From Pelotomaculum sp. UBA4789 (lineage in GTDB: Bacteria; Bacillota; Desulfotomaculia; Desulfotomaculales; Pelotomaculaceae), in contig DHGV01000007.1 in the NCBI GenBank assembly GCA_002402945.1, forward strand, positions 17,161-22,388: a stretch of DNA of 5,228 bases. The letters are read 5' to 3'. Of this stretch, positions 1-5,195 are shown piece after piece; the first letter of the stretch is position 1; every line of letters begins with the position of its first letter. The position numbers and the translations under genes were made by a program. The notes under the pieces are model-generated. The model ran no database searches. It was not told the DNA's origin and was given only the letters and a program-made list of their open reading frames with translations.

Positions 1-642
1 AAATTCCCTGCGGAAACGGTGCGGTTCTACCTCCTTTCCACTCACTACCGCAGCCCTCTTGATTTTGACGACGATAAACTGACAGCTGCCTGGCGAGGTT
101 TGGAGAGAATTAAGACCAGCATCAGCCTTCTTTTTGAAGCTTTGGCAAAGCCTGTTAATGAAAAAGCAGAACCATTAATTGCAGATGTGGTTATTAAAGA
201 AAACGAAACATTTGAAATGCGCCTTGAAAACATAAAGGCCTGCTTTGAAGCGGCCATGGATGATGACTTCAATACAGCCCTGGCTATTGGCATCATTTTT
301 GACCTGGTCAGAGAGGTTAACACAGTGGTCCAGCGGCTTGGAGAAACTGTATCCGCGGCTGACAGGAGAGTTCTCCAAAAGGCTGTAGAATTATTTAGAA
401 TATTTAATGAAGTGATGGGTATTTTTAAGATTGACAGCAGTGGCATGATGCTGCTTGATGGCTCTGCCATCGGTGGTTCGGATCTGGCTGAGGGACTGAT
501 CGAACTAATCATTGAAATGCGGCAGGAAGCCCGGAAGAAAAAGGATTGGGGCACTGCCGACCGGATCAGGGACGGATTGAAAGAACTGGGCATTATCCTG
601 GAAGATACCCCGCAGGGAGTGCGCTGGAAAAAGCAGGGATAG
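1..642 (+). CDS. cysS: Cysteinyl-tRNA synthetase, C-terminal part (5' end outside window)
   Basis: This is the C-terminal 213 residues of the class I synthetase that charges tRNA-Cys with cysteine in the cytoplasm. The reading frame is open from base 1 (KFPAETVRFYLLS...), so the GTG at 19 is an internal valine codon, not a start. The segment RFYLLSTHYRSPLDF (fragment residues 8-22) is characteristic of CysRS just after the KMSKS loop. A helical DALR-type anticodon-binding region follows, including MDDDFNTALA near residue 86. The C-terminal tail AxxKKDWGTADRIRD...LGIILEDTPQGVRW (about residues 172-210) is typical of bacterial CysRS. The Rossmann catalytic domain, zinc ligands, HIGH and KMSKS motifs lie upstream of the window and cannot be checked. 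The stop is TAG at 640-642, and the next gene starts 8 bp later, which suggests co-transcription. Identification is firm; only the 5' part is missing. Confidence 0.97.
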   Translation, partial: KFPAETVRFYLLSTHYRSPLDFDDDKLTAAWRGLERIKTSISLLFEALAKPVNEKAEPLIADVVIKENETFEMRLENIKACFEAAMDDDFNTALAIGIIFDLVREVNTVVQRLGETVSAADRRVLQKAVELFRIFNEVMGIFKIDSSGMMLLDGSAIGGSDLAEGLIELIIEMRQEARKKKDWGTADRIRDGLKELGIILEDTPQGVRWKKQG

Positions 643-650
643 GATTGCTG

Positions 651-1061
651 TTGAATTTAAATATTAATGGAATCAATCACCCGGAAGAACTGCCTGTGCT
701 GGTCCTGGCTTACGTCGGGGATGCGGTGTATGAACTGGCGATAAGAGAATACCTGGTCAGTACCGGGCTTCTAAAAGCAAACCGGCTTCACAGCGAGACG
801 GTTAAATATGTTAATGCCGGCGCTCAGGCTAAAGTCCTGCATGTGCTGGAAGGGATGTTCACCGGTGATGAGGCGGCAGTGATAAGGCGGGGGCGCAACG
901 CTAAACCGCCCCACACACCGCGGAGCGCCGGAATGATAGAGTACCGGCGCAGCACCGCGCTGGAGTGTTTGATCGGCTTTCTGTATCTCAAAGGAGAAAA
1001 GGTCCGACTGGCTGAAATCATAACCTCGGCCATTGAAGCAATACAGAATGAAAAAGTGTAG
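651..1061 (+). CDS. mrnC: Mini-ribonuclease III (MrnC)
   Basis: This 136-residue protein is a dimeric RNase III catalytic domain with no double-stranded-RNA-binding domain. In B. subtilis this enzyme finishes the ends of 23S rRNA, helped by ribosomal protein L3. The signature AYVGDAVYELAIREYL (residues 20-35) carries the catalytic Asp24. A second acidic helix, ALECLIGFLYL, lies near residue 105, and the conserved basic stretch RRGRNAKPPHTPRS lies between them. The length fits the family. The frame is open further upstream, to an ATG at 546 inside cysS, but that would add residues overlapping cysS. TTG at 651 is preferred because AGGGATAGGA (635-644) sits 6 nt before it and the N-terminus then begins close to the family's usual start. 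That ribosome binding site overlaps the cysS stop codon, so translation is probably coupled to cysS. The gene lies between cysS and the rlmB/rae1 block, as in Bacillus, with thyX interposed. Confidence 0.95.
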   Translation: MNLNINGINHPEELPVLVLAYVGDAVYELAIREYLVSTGLLKANRLHSETVKYVNAGAQAKVLHVLEGMFTGDEAAVIRRGRNAKPPHTPRSAGMIEYRRSTALECLIGFLYLKGEKVRLAEIITSAIEAIQNEKV

Positions 1062-1145
1062 GGGCGAATTTATTCACATGAGCAATATAGTATATTCACA
1101 TCCCAAAGTCTCACGGCATACGACCAAGCCAGGAGGGGTTTAAAC

Positions 1146-1886
1146 ATGGGAGCTAAAAAGTTGAGGGTTGCCCTTTTAAGATACACACCGGAACCCCAGG
1201 AGGCTGTCGCCATGGGCGCCAAACTCTGTTATTCTGCGGCTGGCATTGAAGATCTGAAGCAGGGTATTGAAGCCAAAAGCCAGGATGCTTTTCTGGAACG
1301 ACTGATGGAATTCGGCCACCTTTCCCCAATTGAACATGCCAGTTTCACCTTCGGCATCGAAGGTGTCTCGCGCAGCCTGCTGGCCCAGATCACCCGGCAC
1401 CGTATAGCCAGTTTCAGCGTCAAGTCCCAGCGCTACGTGTCCGAAGCCAGTATGCCGAAGGGTGGCGCGGTATTCGGCTATGTCATCCCGCCGCGCATTG
1501 AAGCACTGGGCCCCGGGGCTGTAAAAGAATTCGAAGATCAGATGAGCCAGATCCAGAAGTGGTATGATGGCTGGGTGGGAAAACTCGGTAACAACGGGGA
1601 GTCCTCAAACGAGGACGCCAGGTTCGTCCTGCCCAACGCCGCGGAAACCAAAATGCTGGTTACCATGAACGCCCGGGAACTGCTTCACTTTTTCAACCTG
1701 CGCTGCTGCAACCGGGCCCAGTGGGAGATCCGGGCGCTGGCTACAGAGATGCTCCGCCTGGCAAGAAAAGAAGCGCCGGTTATGTTCAGGGATGCCGGCC
1801 CGGGCTGTCTGAAAGGGTCCTGCCCGGAAGGCAAGATGAGCTGCGGCAAAATTAACGAGGTCAGGATAAAATTCAAAGATTTGTAA
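1146..1886 (+). CDS. thyX: Flavin-dependent thymidylate synthase (FAD-dependent, ThyX)
   Basis: ThyX makes dTMP from dUMP using methylene-tetrahydrofolate, with FAD and NAD(P)H as reductant, so dihydrofolate is not produced. The hallmark ThyX motif RHR-x7-S is present as RHRIASFSVKS (residues 84-94), preceded by HLSPIEHASF (58-67). Downstream, EDARFVLPNA (156-165) and CNRAQWEIR (188-196) match the dUMP-binding and catalytic half. The C-terminus carries three cysteines (C221, C226, C233) in a GC-x4-CPEG-x3-SCGK pattern. I recall this tail from clostridial ThyX proteins; its role is unknown to me. The 246-residue length is normal to slightly long. ATG at 1146 is well supported by AGGAGG (1131-1136), 9 nt upstream. 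An 84-bp gap separates it from mrnC, so it may have its own regulation, although I see no convincing promoter there. No thyA is visible in the window. Confidence 0.96.
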   Translation: MGAKKLRVALLRYTPEPQEAVAMGAKLCYSAAGIEDLKQGIEAKSQDAFLERLMEFGHLSPIEHASFTFGIEGVSRSLLAQITRHRIASFSVKSQRYVSEASMPKGGAVFGYVIPPRIEALGPGAVKEFEDQMSQIQKWYDGWVGKLGNNGESSNEDARFVLPNAAETKMLVTMNARELLHFFNLRCCNRAQWEIRALATEMLRLARKEAPVMFRDAGPGCLKGSCPEGKMSCGKINEVRIKFKDL

Positions 1887-1908
1887 GTATTTCAGCCGCT
1901 GTTGAATT

Positions 1909-2685
1909 ATGAGAGAGAATATTTTAAAGGAGAGTGCCAACCTGGACGATATAATTGCCGGGCGCAATCCTGTCAAAGAAGCCCTGCGATCGGGCCGCCC
2001 GATCAATAAGATCATGATTGCAGAGGGCGTTTTAACCGGCCCGCTGCTGGAGATATTCGCAGCCGCCAGGGCCGGAAGCATTCCTGTACAGAAAGTAGAA
2101 CGCCAGCGCCTGGAAAAGTTCGCTCCAGGCACTGCACATCAAGGGGTCCTGGCCTTTCTGGCCGCCAAAGAATACGTGGAGGTTGATGATATCCTGGAGG
2201 GTGTCAGCCCGGGCGAAGCCCCTTTGCTGATCATCCTGGATGAAATCAGCGACCCGCACAACCTGGGCGCAATCCTGCGCAGCGCTGACGCTGCAGGAGC
2301 GCATGGGGTTGTTATTCCCCGCCGCCGCTCGGCGCCTCTGACGCCCACTGTAGCCAAGGCATCCGCCGGCGCAATAGAATATGTTAAAGTAGCGAGGGTG
2401 GCCAACCTCCCTCAAACTATAGAAGGCCTCAAAAAGAAAGGTCTGTGGATTATAGGAGCTGAAGCAAACGGGGAGGATTTATATTGGGACGCTAAACTTG
2501 ATGGACCACTGGCTTTGGTTATCGGCGGAGAAGGCAAGGGATTGGGGCGTTTGGTTAAAGAACGCTGTGACAGCATTGTGCGCCTGCCCATGAACGGGCA
2601 GGTGAACTCCCTTAACGCCTCGGTTGCAGCAGCCCTGCTGGTTTATGAAGTACTTCGGCAGAGAAAGAAGGACTTGAATTTATGA
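1909..2685 (+). CDS. rlmB: 23S rRNA (guanosine-2'-O-)-methyltransferase, SpoU/TrmH family
   Basis: This is a SPOUT (trefoil-knot) methyltransferase that uses S-adenosylmethionine to methylate a ribose 2'-OH. The RlmB subfamily acts on G2251 (E. coli numbering) in the P-loop of 23S rRNA. An N-terminal RNA-binding domain (about residues 14-85, IIAGRNPVKEAL...GTAHQGVLA) is followed by the SPOUT domain. Motif 1 is ILDEISDPHNLGAILRSADA (109-128, with N118 and R124), motif 2 is LALVIGGEGKGL (201-212, E208), and motif 3 is LPMNGQVNSLNAS (226-238, N233/N236). With the ATG at 1909 the protein has 258 residues. That ATG lacks a clear ribosome binding site, whereas AAAGGAG (1926-1932) lies inside the ORF, so the true start may be a non-ATG codon near 1942. 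The stop overlaps the next start (ATGA at 2682-2685), indicating translational coupling. The trmH-type tRNA enzyme is the alternative, but the N-terminal domain and gene order favour rlmB. Confidence 0.93.
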   Translation: MRENILKESANLDDIIAGRNPVKEALRSGRPINKIMIAEGVLTGPLLEIFAAARAGSIPVQKVERQRLEKFAPGTAHQGVLAFLAAKEYVEVDDILEGVSPGEAPLLIILDEISDPHNLGAILRSADAAGAHGVVIPRRRSAPLTPTVAKASAGAIEYVKVARVANLPQTIEGLKKKGLWIIGAEANGEDLYWDAKLDGPLALVIGGEGKGLGRLVKERCDSIVRLPMNGQVNSLNASVAAALLVYEVLRQRKKDLNL

Positions 2686-3194
2686 AGGAGTTTCTTGTAG
2701 TTGACGGTTATAACATAATTCATGCCTGGCCGGAGTTTGAAAAGCTCAGAGAATCAAGCCTGGAACATGCCAGGTACAGGCTGATTTGCATACTTGCCAA
2801 TTACTCACACCTGTCCGGACAAAAGATTTTTATAGTTTTTGACGCCCATCAAGTAAAAAATCCCTCTGAAAGTATAGAAACAACAGACACCATCGATGTT
2901 ATCTATACCAAGCAAGGAGAAACGGCAGACGCCTTCATTGAGAGTCTGGTTGGAAGGCTATTAAATGAAGGAACTGTTTATGTGGCTACATCAGACTGGG
3001 CCGAGCAGGTGATAATTTTTGGCAGGGGCGCCTTCCGCCTGACACCCGCTGAACTGCTGGCCGAAATTAATCGGACCAAGCAGGAAAGCGAGATTCACTA
3101 TGTCAGGAGCGTACCTGCAGACAGCTACCTGGAGAATTTTCTTCTTGAGCGGGTCAGGTCTGAATTGGAAAAACGACGCCGGGGGAAAAATTAA
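2682..3194 (+). CDS. rae1: NYN (PIN-like) domain endoribonuclease, Rae1/YacP family
   Basis: This 170-residue protein is a single NYN domain. In B. subtilis the ortholog Rae1 (YacP) enters the ribosomal A site and cuts certain mRNAs during translation. Family features are visible in order: FLVVDGYNIIHAW at the N-terminus (Asp8 on the first strand), IFIVFDAHQVK (49-59, Asp54), the acidic helix QGETADAFIE (78-87, E80 and D83), VATSDWAEQ (101-109, D105), and a basic tail rich in Arg/Lys (163-170). These acidic residues are the expected metal-binding set of PIN-like nucleases; that assignment is inferred from the fold. The start ATG overlaps the rlmB stop by 4 nt, with AAGAAGGA about 8 nt upstream inside rlmB. 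Its place between rlmB and sigH matches Bacillus exactly. The family is clear; the ribosome-dependent activity is transferred from B. subtilis. Confidence 0.92.
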   Translation: MKEFLVVDGYNIIHAWPEFEKLRESSLEHARYRLICILANYSHLSGQKIFIVFDAHQVKNPSESIETTDTIDVIYTKQGETADAFIESLVGRLLNEGTVYVATSDWAEQVIIFGRGAFRLTPAELLAEINRTKQESEIHYVRSVPADSYLENFLLERVRSELEKRRRGKN

Positions 3195-3223
3195 GCTTTA
3201 TCAGGGCTGATCTGAATTTTACC

Positions 3224-3252
3224 TTGACGAGCCTACACCCCTTCGTTATAAT
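3224..3252 (+). promoter_or_regulatory. Sigma-A-type promoter of sigH
   Basis: TTGACG (3224-3229) and TATAAT (3247-3252) are separated by exactly 17 bp, giving 11 of 12 matches to the housekeeping consensus. Transcription would start near 3259, leaving a leader of about 140 nt before the sigH start. The promoter begins 30 bp after the rae1 stop, so sigH can be transcribed independently of the upstream genes. Confidence 0.85.
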
Positions 3253-3398
3253 AAGTTTGGAAACTTACCAGCAGTTCACCTTGAATCATGCCTTGCCTTA
3301 AGAAGAAAAAGCACGTGGGTTTTACCAGGTCTTAGAATCAGAAAAGGAAAGGTTTTTTGTTTTTCCAGAAGGAAAAATGGAAAGAGCGAGGGGATAAT

Positions 3399-4043
3399 GT
3401 GAGTCTTCAAGCCCAGAGGGAAGTTCCTATCGGGTTCCGGGTTTTAGTTGATGAAGAAGTAGTGGAATTTGCTCGTGAAGGCGATGACAGCGCTCTAGAA
3501 TATCTAATCAATAAATACAGGAATTTTGTCCGGGCAAAAGCCCGTTCCTACTTTCTAATCGGCGCTGACAGGGAAGATATTATCCAGGAAGGCATGATCG
3601 GCTTATACAAAGCTATTCGTGATTTCCGGATGGACAAGCTATCCTCATTCCGGGCATTTGCCGAGTTATGTATCACCAGGCAGATAATTACCGCTATCAA
3701 GACCGCAACCAGGCAAAAACATATACCTCTGAATTCCTATGTATCTCTCAACAAACCAATCTATGACGAAGATTCAGACCGGACCCTGCTTGATGTTATC
3801 TCTGGTTCAAAAATCACTGATCCTGAAGAATTGATTATTTCAAGAGAAGAATTTGATGACATCGAAGAAAAAATGGGCGAGATCCTGAGTTCGCTGGAAT
3901 GGAAAGTACTGATGTCTTACCTGGAAGGGAAGTCTTACCAGGAGATAGCAGAAGACCTGAAGCGCCATGTTAAATCCATAGATAACGCCCTGCAAAGGGT
4001 CAAACGCAAGTTAGAACGGTACCTGGAAAAAAGGGAAGCCTGA
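3399..4043 (+). CDS. sigH: RNA polymerase sigma-H factor (SigH/Spo0H)
   Basis: This sigma-70-family factor directs core RNA polymerase to stationary-phase and early sporulation promoters in Bacillus and relatives. Region 2 (about residues 31-105) includes NKYRNFVRAKARSYFLIGAD, DREDIIQEGMIGLYKAIRDF and FAELCITRQIITAIKTATRQ, nearly identical to B. subtilis SigH. LNSYVSLNKPIYDEDSDRTL follows. Region 4 (about 150-212) has the helix-turn-helix SYQEIAEDLKRHVKSIDNAL and the RVKRKLERYL end. GTG at 3399 gives 214 residues, close to the family length. GAGGGG (3388-3393) lies 5 nt before it. A TTG at 3357, with AAAGGAAAGG (3343-3352) upstream, would add 14 residues (FFQKEKWKERGDN...) and cannot be excluded. 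The gene has its own promoter and terminator. Its presence fits an endospore-forming lineage, but SigH also occurs in non-sporulating relatives. Confidence 0.96.
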   Translation: MSLQAQREVPIGFRVLVDEEVVEFAREGDDSALEYLINKYRNFVRAKARSYFLIGADREDIIQEGMIGLYKAIRDFRMDKLSSFRAFAELCITRQIITAIKTATRQKHIPLNSYVSLNKPIYDEDSDRTLLDVISGSKITDPEELIISREEFDDIEEKMGEILSSLEWKVLMSYLEGKSYQEIAEDLKRHVKSIDNALQRVKRKLERYLEKREA

Positions 4044-4099
4044 ACGGTCAGGCACGAGCAAAATTGAATTATTGAATGGCTTCAAAACACGGTTTCGGG

Positions 4100-4139
4100 A
4101 GACTTTTAGCCAGCAGCAACAAAGGCTAAAGGTCTTTTT
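4100..4139 (+). terminator. Rho-independent terminator after sigH
   Basis: The arms AGACTTTTAGCC (4100-4111) and GGCTAAAGGTCT (4124-4135) pair over 12 bp with one G-T wobble. They enclose a 12-nt loop and are followed by a T run ending at 4139. It lies 57 bp after the sigH stop and directly before the tRNA promoter, so it separates the two transcription units. Confidence 0.85.
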
Positions 4140-4144
4140 GATGC

Positions 4145-4173
4145 TTGACATCAATTATGTTTTCACGTATAAT
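4145..4173 (+). promoter_or_regulatory. Consensus sigma-A promoter of the tRNA-Thr(UGU)-tRNA-Tyr unit
   Basis: TTGACA (4145-4150) and TATAAT (4168-4173) are perfect matches to both consensus hexamers, with a 17-bp spacer. The predicted start near 4180 lies about 9 nt before the mature tRNA-Thr 5' end. A perfect promoter fits the high expression needed for stable RNA. Confidence 0.92.
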
Positions 4174-4188
4174 TTCTATTGTGTCACT

Positions 4189-4264
4189 GCCGGCGTAGCT
4201 CAATTGGCAGAGCAGCTGACTTGTAATCAGCAGGTTGCGGGTTCGAGTCCCATCGCCGGCTCCA
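4189..4264 (+). tRNA. tRNA-Thr, anticodon UGU
   Basis: The 76-nt cloverleaf has the acceptor arms GCCGGCG (4189-4195) and CGCCGGC (4254-4260), D-stem GCTC/GAGC, anticodon stem GCTGA/TCAGC with loop CTTGTAA (anticodon TGT), variable loop AGGTT, T-loop TTCGAGT, discriminator T and an encoded CCA. It reads the ACA family of threonine codons. The T-stem GCGGG/CCCAT contains a G-T wobble and one C-A mismatch (positions 50 and 64); every other stem pairs fully. It is the first gene of a unit with tRNA-Tyr 38 bp downstream. Confidence 0.97.
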
Positions 4265-4302
4265 GCTCAGACGCAAGACGTCAGATGACTGACGACCCAT
4301 AT

Positions 4303-4387
4303 GGAGGGGTTCCCGAGTGGCTAAAGGGAGCAGACTGTAAATCTGCCGTCGACGACTTCGCTGGTTCGAATCCAGCCCCCTCCACCA
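4303..4387 (+). tRNA. tRNA-Tyr, anticodon GUA
   Basis: This is an 85-nt class II tRNA with a long variable arm, as expected for bacterial tRNA-Tyr. Acceptor arms are GGAGGGG (4303-4309) and CCCCTCC (4377-4383). The anticodon stem GCAGA/TCTGC holds loop CTGTAAA (anticodon GTA). The 13-nt variable arm is CGTCGACGACTTC, the T-arm is GCTGG-TTCGAAT-CCAGC, the discriminator is A and CCA is encoded. It decodes UAU/UAC. It is probably co-transcribed with the upstream tRNA-Thr, since no promoter is seen in the 38-bp spacer. Confidence 0.97.
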
Positions 4388-4396
4388 GGAAAACAT

Positions 4397-4432
4397 AAGG
4401 ATCTCCATAATGTTTGTAAGGGGCATCCTTTT
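4397..4432 (+). terminator. Possible weak terminator after tRNA-Tyr
   Basis: AAGGAT-C-TCC (4397-4406) can pair with GGG-C-ATCCTT (4421-4430) with one C-C mismatch and one G-T pair, followed by only a short T run (4429-4432). It sits 9 bp after tRNA-Tyr and overlaps the -35 region of the next promoter. It may be a leaky terminator, so some read-through into tRNA-fMet is plausible. Confidence 0.45.
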
Positions 4433-4442
4433 GTGATATAAT
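4414..4442 (+). promoter_or_regulatory. Promoter of initiator tRNA-fMet
   Basis: TTGTAA (4414-4419) and TATAAT (4437-4442) are 17 bp apart. A TG at 4434-4435 makes an extended -10 element, which compensates for the weaker -35. The predicted start near 4449 is about 9 nt before the mature tRNA. Confidence 0.8.
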
Positions 4443-4457
4443 GAAAGTTACCGATAT

Positions 4458-4533
<76 letters not shown>

Positions 4534-4541
4534 AAAAAATG

Positions 4542-4566
4542 AAGCGCCGCGAGAGGGCGCTTTTTT
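4542..4566 (+). terminator. Rho-independent terminator after tRNA-fMet
   Basis: AAGCGCC (4542-4548) pairs with GGCGCTT (4556-4562) around a 7-nt loop and is followed by a T run to 4566. An A run at 4533-4539 faces the T tract, extending the possible stem. It ends the initiator tRNA unit. Confidence 0.88.
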
Positions 4567-4602
4567 ATTGCAGATAAAGTATAGGGTTAGGAAAAACCCA
4601 AG

Positions 4603-4632
4603 TTGACAAGGCAAATTAACCTGTGCTAAACT
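4603..4632 (+). promoter_or_regulatory. Promoter of the tRNA-Thr(GGU)-tRNA-Met unit
   Basis: A perfect -35 TTGACA (4603-4608) is followed after 18 bp by TAAACT (4627-4632), a 4/6 match to the -10 box preceded by an extended TG at 4624-4625. Transcription would start near 4639, so the leader before the tRNA is about 50 nt, longer than for the two other tRNA units. Confidence 0.75.
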
Positions 4633-4640
4633 ATACAACG

Positions 4641-4655
4641 AGGCTTCAAAAGCCT
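4641..4655 (+). other. Hairpin at the 5' end of the tRNA-Thr(GGU) leader
   Basis: AGGCTT (4641-4646) and AAGCCT (4650-4655) form a perfect 6-bp stem with a 3-nt CAA loop, almost exactly where the transcript should begin. It is not followed by a T run, so it is unlikely to be a terminator. A role in leader stability or processing is a guess. Confidence 0.5.
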
Positions 4656-4687
4656 TGTGTCAAATTTTCTGCCGTTAAAGCTAATTT

Positions 4688-4763
<76 letters not shown>

Positions 4764-4872
4764 AGTTCAGACGTTAGATGCCATATGCAGGATGTCAGGG
4801 CTGGAAGAACCCGCAGCAGTTAATGCCAACAATAACCTGACGGCGTCTTGCTGACGGCTGATAACCATATGT

Positions 4873-4949
4873 GGCGGCGTAGCTCAGCTGGTTAGAGCAC
4901 ACGGTTCATACCCGTGGTGTCCGGGGTTCAAGTCCCTGCGCCGCTACCA
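4873..4949 (+). tRNA. Elongator tRNA-Met, anticodon CAU
   Basis: The 77-nt tRNA has acceptor arms GGCGGCG (4873-4879) and CGCCGCT (4939-4945), which pair fully with a terminal G-T wobble, unlike the initiator. The anticodon stem CACGG/CCGTG holds loop TTCATAC (anticodon CAT), the T-arm is CGGGG-TTCAAGT-CCCTG, and ACCA is encoded. The overall sequence closely resembles Bacillus elongator tRNA-Met. The lysidine-modified tRNA-Ile(CAU) is the alternative for a CAT anticodon, but its usual body (GGACC... acceptor) does not match. It lies 109 bp after tRNA-Thr(GGU), with no promoter recognised between them. Confidence 0.93.
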
Positions 4950-4959
4950 TAATTTGGCT

Positions 4960-4986
4960 GAAAACCCGCTATTTTAGCGGGTTTTC
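4960..4986 (+). terminator. Strong, symmetric terminator after tRNA-Met
   Basis: A perfect 12-bp stem, GAAAACCCGCTA (4960-4971) and TAGCGGGTTTTC (4975-4986), encloses a TTT loop. The GC-rich core next to a TTTT tract on one side and an AAAA tract on the other lets it work in both directions. It closes the tRNA cluster. Confidence 0.88.
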
Positions 4987-5028
4987 AAGGTATTTATAAT
5001 GATCTTTCTATAATGTACCCTATAGAAT

Positions 5029-5153
5029 GGACAAGAAGGGTTTTAGAAACCCTTTATTCCGGACGAGTGAATTTTTGAAACCCTTAATTTTGGACAGCTG
5101 GATTTTTAAAACCCTTCACTTCGGACAAATGGGGTTTTTGACTCCAATTCAGG
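5029..5153 (+). repeat. Four degenerate 31-32 bp tandem direct repeats
   Basis: Units start with GGAC at 5029, 5061, 5092 and 5123, i.e. steps of 32, 31 and 31 bp. Units 1-3 also share AAACCCTT at 5047, 5078 and 5109, exactly 31 bp apart. Each unit reads roughly GGAC, an AxTG-like stretch, a T-rich block, AAACCCTT and an AT-rich tail; unit 4 keeps the first half only. Unit 1 contains a perfect 8-bp inverted repeat, AAGGGTTT (5036-5043) and AAACCCTT (5047-5054). GGAC in unit 1 is also part of the probable IS terminus. They are likely protein-binding sites, for example for transposase. Confidence 0.8.
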
Positions 5154-5166
5154 CAGGTATTAAAAT
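5138..5166 (+). promoter_or_regulatory. Probable promoter of the IS open reading frame
   Basis: TTGACT (5138-5143) and TAAAAT (5161-5166) are 17 bp apart and each match the consensus at 5 of 6 positions. The predicted start near 5173 gives a leader of about 23 nt that contains the ribosome binding site AGGAGG (5182-5187). The -35 lies within the fourth direct repeat. Confidence 0.7.
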
Positions 5167-5195
5167 AAAACTGTACTGAATAGGAGGAATATCGT

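Noticed and set aside
19..21. GTG as the start of the cysS fragment
   Set aside because: The frame is open to base 1 and the upstream residues KFPAET are part of CysRS, so this is an internal codon of a truncated gene.
45..593. Long minus-strand reading frame opposite cysS
   Set aside because: It is low-complexity (Ser/Arg/Ile rich) and entirely antisense to a clearly conserved protein. The same applies to the minus-strand frames opposite thyX and rlmB (1605-2132, 2032-2415).
546..650. Upstream ATG at 546 as the mrnC start
   Set aside because: It would overlap about 100 bp of cysS and add residues not expected in Mini-RNase III, while TTG 651 has a properly spaced ribosome binding site.
4072..4398. 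Open reading frame of 108 codons on the + strand
   Set aside because: It runs through a terminator, a promoter and the tRNA-Thr and tRNA-Tyr genes. The GVPEWLKGADCKSA part is simply translated tRNA-Tyr, a well-known false protein.
4873..4949. tRNA-Ile(CAU) decoding AUA
   Set aside because: The CAT anticodon is shared, but the acceptor and arm sequences match elongator tRNA-Met rather than the usual tRNA-Ile(CAU) body.
4995..5014. Two TATAAT boxes (4995-5000 and 5009-5014) as promoters
   Set aside because: Neither has a recognisable -35 hexamer at 16-18 bp upstream. They may be remnants of a promoter cut by the IS, but this cannot be supported.
5029..5153. CRISPR array
   Set aside because: The units are degenerate and contiguous, with no unique spacers between identical repeats.
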